From NCBI RefSeq assembly GCF_020177055.1, contig NZ_JAIQXT010000002.1, positions 124,001-188,000 of the forward strand: a stretch of DNA of 64,000 bases, written 5' to 3'. Of this stretch, positions 61,636 through 64,000 are shown in pieces (positions within the stretch are counted from its first letter, which is position 1; each line of letters opens with the position of its first letter). This stretch comes from Sphingomonas sp. R647. Its GTDB lineage: Bacteria > Pseudomonadota > Alphaproteobacteria > Sphingomonadales > Sphingomonadaceae. The notes below the pieces were generated by a model. It did no database searches and was not told where the DNA came from. It was given only the letters and a program-made list of their open reading frames with translations. The position numbers and the translations under genes are program-made.

Positions 61636-62538
61636 TTAAACGATCTCCGGCTCATCGAGCGCCGCCCAGATTGCTTCGACGGTTCGAATGTTGTTTCGGG
61701 CCGCCCGATACACTCGGATCTTCATCGTGGTGCTCCACGGACCATCGGACTGAGGCGTTGCTCGGGCGCCGAACCCACCGTTGACGATGCTCTCGGGCAG
61801 CCAGGCGATTCCAAGGCCCGCGCGCGCGGCCGTGAACAAGCTCTCCGCAAGCGAGGCGCGAAAGATGGGCATCAGATTGAGCTTCGCCGGTCCGGCGTCG
61901 AGAACGCTGCCGACGACGTGCGACATGTAGGACGTCTTCGAAAATTCGAGAAACGGAATAGGCTTGCCCCCGGCATCGCGAATGACGTCTGCAGCAGGGA
62001 TGCCCGCATGGAAGGGCAGCATTCGGTCCGTGCCGATTACCTTGCTGGGGAAGTCGACCGGATCGATGTCGAACGTCACCGAGGGGTGATCGTAGCTGAT
62101 GAAGAAGTCGCTGCCCCCGTTCGCCAGCGCGGTCAGATATTCTTCGATCGTCCGGGTCTCGGCAACGATCGCAGCTTCGAATGGCCCCACCCGGCGGCGC
62201 AACTCGGTGAACAGATCGGGCAGGAAATAGAGCGCCAGCGTATGAAGACACGCAATCCGTACGCCGGTGTCTGCGATGCGCGAACTTGCCATGGCGCGGC
62301 GCTTTGCATCATGGGACTGGGCGATGATGTCGCGTGCGACGGCGATGAAATTCTGGCCCTCTGCCGTCAGCGAAATGGGGTGCTGTGACCGATCGAGCAG
62401 TTCGGCGCCGATCCACAACTCAAGCGACTGGATGCGGCGGCTCAACGCGGACTGCGTGACATGCCGTACCTCTGCTGCACGTGAGAAACTGCCGATCTCG
62501 GCAACGCTCAACAGGTCCTCCAGCCATTTAAGTTCCAT
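61636..62538 (-). CDS. LysR-family transcriptional regulator
   Basis: 300 residues from ATG at 62538 (MELKWLEDLLSVAEIGSFSR). Helix-turn-helix with RAAEVRHVTQSALSRRIQSLELWIGAELLDRSQHPISLTAEG; effector domain from residue 90, with GVRIACLHTLALYFLP and the flexible hinge. It is divergent from a TonB-dependent receptor with 120 bases between. CTATGCA-N5-TGCATAG at 62559-62577 in that gap is a likely binding site, so this regulator probably controls the receptor. Confidence 0.92.
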   Translation of the reverse strand: MELKWLEDLLSVAEIGSFSRAAEVRHVTQSALSRRIQSLELWIGAELLDRSQHPISLTAEGQNFIAVARDIIAQSHDAKRRAMASSRIADTGVRIACLHTLALYFLPDLFTELRRRVGPFEAAIVAETRTIEEYLTALANGGSDFFISYDHPSVTFDIDPVDFPSKVIGTDRMLPFHAGIPAADVIRDAGGKPIPFLEFSKTSYMSHVVGSVLDAGPAKLNLMPIFRASLAESLFTAARAGLGIAWLPESIVNGGFGARATPQSDGPWSTTMKIRVYRAARNNIRTVEAIWAALDEPEIV

Positions 62539-62558
62539 AAAAACTCTATATTTCAATA

Positions 62559-62642
62559 CTATGCAGAAATTGCATAGGATCTTTCTAATTATGAATTGGC
62601 CCCGAAACAAGTTGTGACAGCATGAAGAATGCTGCAATTGCA
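62559..62642. promoter_or_regulatory. LysR operator and palindrome before the right-edge receptor
   Basis: CTATGCA (62559-62565) and TGCATAG (62571-62577) form a perfect 7-bp inverted repeat with 5 bases between. A second palindrome, TGCAATTGCA, lies at 62633-62642, 17 bases before the receptor ATG. Both share the TGCA core, as expected of recognition and activation half-sites in a LysR-divergent gap. Confidence 0.55.
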
Positions 62643-62658
62643 CAGTGGGGGTAATTTT

Positions 62659-64000
62659 ATGACGTTTCGCCATCGGAGATTGTTGGGTTTCACGTGCCGG
62701 GCATCGCTCGCTGCAGCGCTGGTCGCGGCGACGCCCGCGCTTGCCCAGGAGGTCGGCGGTGGCGCCGATCCGCAGGTTGAAGACCCCTCCGATAGCCTGG
62801 TCGTGATTACCGGATCGCGCATCGAGCGCTCGATCGAGGATTCGGCGGTACCGCTGCAGCTTCTCACAAGCGAGGACCTCGAGGAAAGCGGTACCGCGGA
62901 CCTCGCCGAGGCGGTGAGCGAACTTCCCGGCGTGTCGGCATCGATTTCGCCCCAGAACAGCAACGACCAGATCCAGACTGCCGGCCTCTCGACGATCGAC
63001 CTGCGCCGGTTGGGGGATGACCGGACGCTGGTGCTGATCAACGGCAAGCGCGCGGTGTCCAACTCGGGCAACTCGGATCGCGTCAGCCTCTCGACCCTGC
63101 CCTCCGGGTTCGTCAAGCGGGTCGAGGTGTCGACCGGCGGCGCGTCTGCGATCTACGGGTCGGACGCGATTGCCGGCGTCGCGAATTTCGTGCTGGAGGA
63201 CAGCTTCGAGGGGTTCGAATTCGACGCCCGCTATCTGACGCCGGAAGCGAGCGGCGGTGAGGACCGCGAGTTCAATGCGATGGTCGGCACCAAGTTCAAC
63301 GATGGCCGCGGCTATGCCATGCTTGCGGGCAGCTATCGCGACGTGAAGGCGATCCTCGCGGATTCGACCCGCCCCATGTCGATCCTGGCGCTCGAATTCG
63401 ACGATCCCGATATTCTGGCGTCGAACAGCTTTGCCAACGAACTGGGTCAGCCAGGATGCGACCCGAGCAATGTCGAGCGGCATTGCATGGTCGGATCCTA
63501 TAGCGGCAGCACGCCGGGTGGCGCGTTCGAGGGCGGCGACGCCTGGTACCGCGACGGCCAGTGGTTCAACGACATTGCGCGGACCAACCCCAATGGTCGT
63601 CTTCCCGCGGATCGCGCGGCGGGGCAGGATTTCTACGCCGATTACGACGGCTATAACACGCGGATCGGCCAGTCGATGGTCGGCGCGCGGACCATGTTCA
63701 ACGTTGGCGCGAACCTGACCTATGAGTTTTCGTCGGCGGTCAACGTCTCGCTGATCGGCCTCTACTCGGCGGTCGATTCCGACACGTCGGGTGGTTATGA
63801 GACGCTGAACGACAGCGACACCTTCGGCTCGACCGCCCAGACGATCGGCAACATCGCGGCAACCAACCCGTTCATTCCGCCGGAAGTGAATGTCACGCGA
63901 TCGGGCAGCGTCGATTTCGACCGCGCGCTGGTCGAGCTTGGCATTCAGCAGCGGCTGAACAAGCGCGAGACTGTCCGCTTCATCGGCGACGTGAGCGGGG
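62659..64000 (+). CDS. TonB-dependent receptor, 3' truncated by the window
   Basis: 447 complete codons from ATG at 62659 (MTFRHRRLLGFTCRASLAAA), open to the right edge. A signal peptide cleaved near PALAQ is followed by the TonB-box-like DSLVVITGSRIERS, the plug (LQLLTSEDLEESGTADLAEAV, TIDLRRLGDDRTLVLINGKR, VSTGGASAIYGSDAIAGVAN) and the first barrel strands with a long Gly/Asp-rich extracellular loop. GSRIERS and the plug type are those of the large sphingomonad/Caulobacter receptor class. The divergent LysR gene is its probable regulator. The ligand cannot be read. Confidence 0.93.
   Translation, partial: MTFRHRRLLGFTCRASLAAALVAATPALAQEVGGGADPQVEDPSDSLVVITGSRIERSIEDSAVPLQLLTSEDLEESGTADLAEAVSELPGVSASISPQNSNDQIQTAGLSTIDLRRLGDDRTLVLINGKRAVSNSGNSDRVSLSTLPSGFVKRVEVSTGGASAIYGSDAIAGVANFVLEDSFEGFEFDARYLTPEASGGEDREFNAMVGTKFNDGRGYAMLAGSYRDVKAILADSTRPMSILALEFDDPDILASNSFANELGQPGCDPSNVERHCMVGSYSGSTPGGAFEGGDAWYRDGQWFNDIARTNPNGRLPADRAAGQDFYADYDGYNTRIGQSMVGARTMFNVGANLTYEFSSAVNVSLIGLYSAVDSDTSGGYETLNDSDTFGSTAQTIGNIAATNPFIPPEVNVTRSGSVDFDRALVELGIQQRLNKRETVRFIGDVSG

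Noticed and set aside
1..64000. Search for tRNA, rRNA, insertion sequences, integrases, CRISPR arrays and phage genes
   Set aside because: No such feature was recognised on reading both strands; only the two palindromic elements suggest mobility.

Overview
The window is about 64 kb of GC-rich, densely packed DNA from an alphaproteobacterium, most likely a sphingomonad (Sphingomonas or a close relative). Pointers are four TonB-dependent receptors, a D-mannonate dehydratase that matches the Novosphingobium ManD in length and active-site residues, a FecI/FecR sugar-receptor module, an acyl-CoA style leucine pathway, frequent ATGA or GTGA stop-start overlaps and long GC-rich intergenic palindromes. 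No rRNA, tRNA, CRISPR array, insertion sequence or phage gene was seen.

Layout. 0-0.5 kb: a 17-codon Phe-rich leader peptide with a downstream terminator hairpin (minus strand), a possible attenuator for a gene beyond the left edge. 0.5-4.7 kb: an EAL phosphodiesterase, a TPR sensor histidine kinase and a single-domain response regulator. 4.8-9.2 kb: prolyl hydroxylase-like dioxygenase, RcnB-like secreted protein, MaoC-like hydratase, an orphan [2Fe-2S] subunit and a LysR regulator. 9.3-17.6 kb: leucine degradation (ivd, mccB, mccA) with passengers including a HEAT-like protein, an AbgT transporter and an 84-residue unknown protein. 18-19.6 kb: class II aldolase and a GDT1-family manganese exporter behind a yybP-ykoY riboswitch. 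19.6-24.6 kb: vitamin B12 uptake operon btuB-F-C-D behind a cobalamin riboswitch. 25.3-29.2 kb: a copper and redox operon (DUF2946, small membrane protein, PepSY protein, exported Fe/Mn SOD, PCuAC, SCO).

29.6-50.4 kb is a carbohydrate locus. Glucuronate goes through UxaC, UxuB and ManD to 2-keto-3-deoxygluconate. Around these lie an MFS uronate transporter, a GH3 enzyme, a GH2 enzyme with a malectin-like tail, a FadR-type GntR regulator and a TonB receptor. A second block holds an ECF sigma factor, a FecR anti-sigma factor, a receptor with an STN domain, an alpha/beta hydrolase and a pectin methylesterase. The set suggests growth on glucuronoxylan and/or pectin.

50.6-61.6 kb couples terminal oxidation to formate. 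A cytochrome oxidase subunit II, a subunit I-III fusion and a small third membrane protein lie next to an overlapping operon of fdhF/ydeP-like molybdoenzyme, formate/nitrite channel, CtaG assembly factor and CopD-like protein. The opposite strand carries fdhD-moeA-mobA for molybdenum cofactor maturation. The window ends with a LysR gene divergent from a TonB receptor that runs off the right edge.

The most interesting points are the formate/oxidase arrangement, a candidate FadR-type operator shared by two intergenic regions of the uronate locus, a shared ECF-type motif before the sigma gene and its receptor, the two riboswitches, and the candidate attenuator at the left edge.
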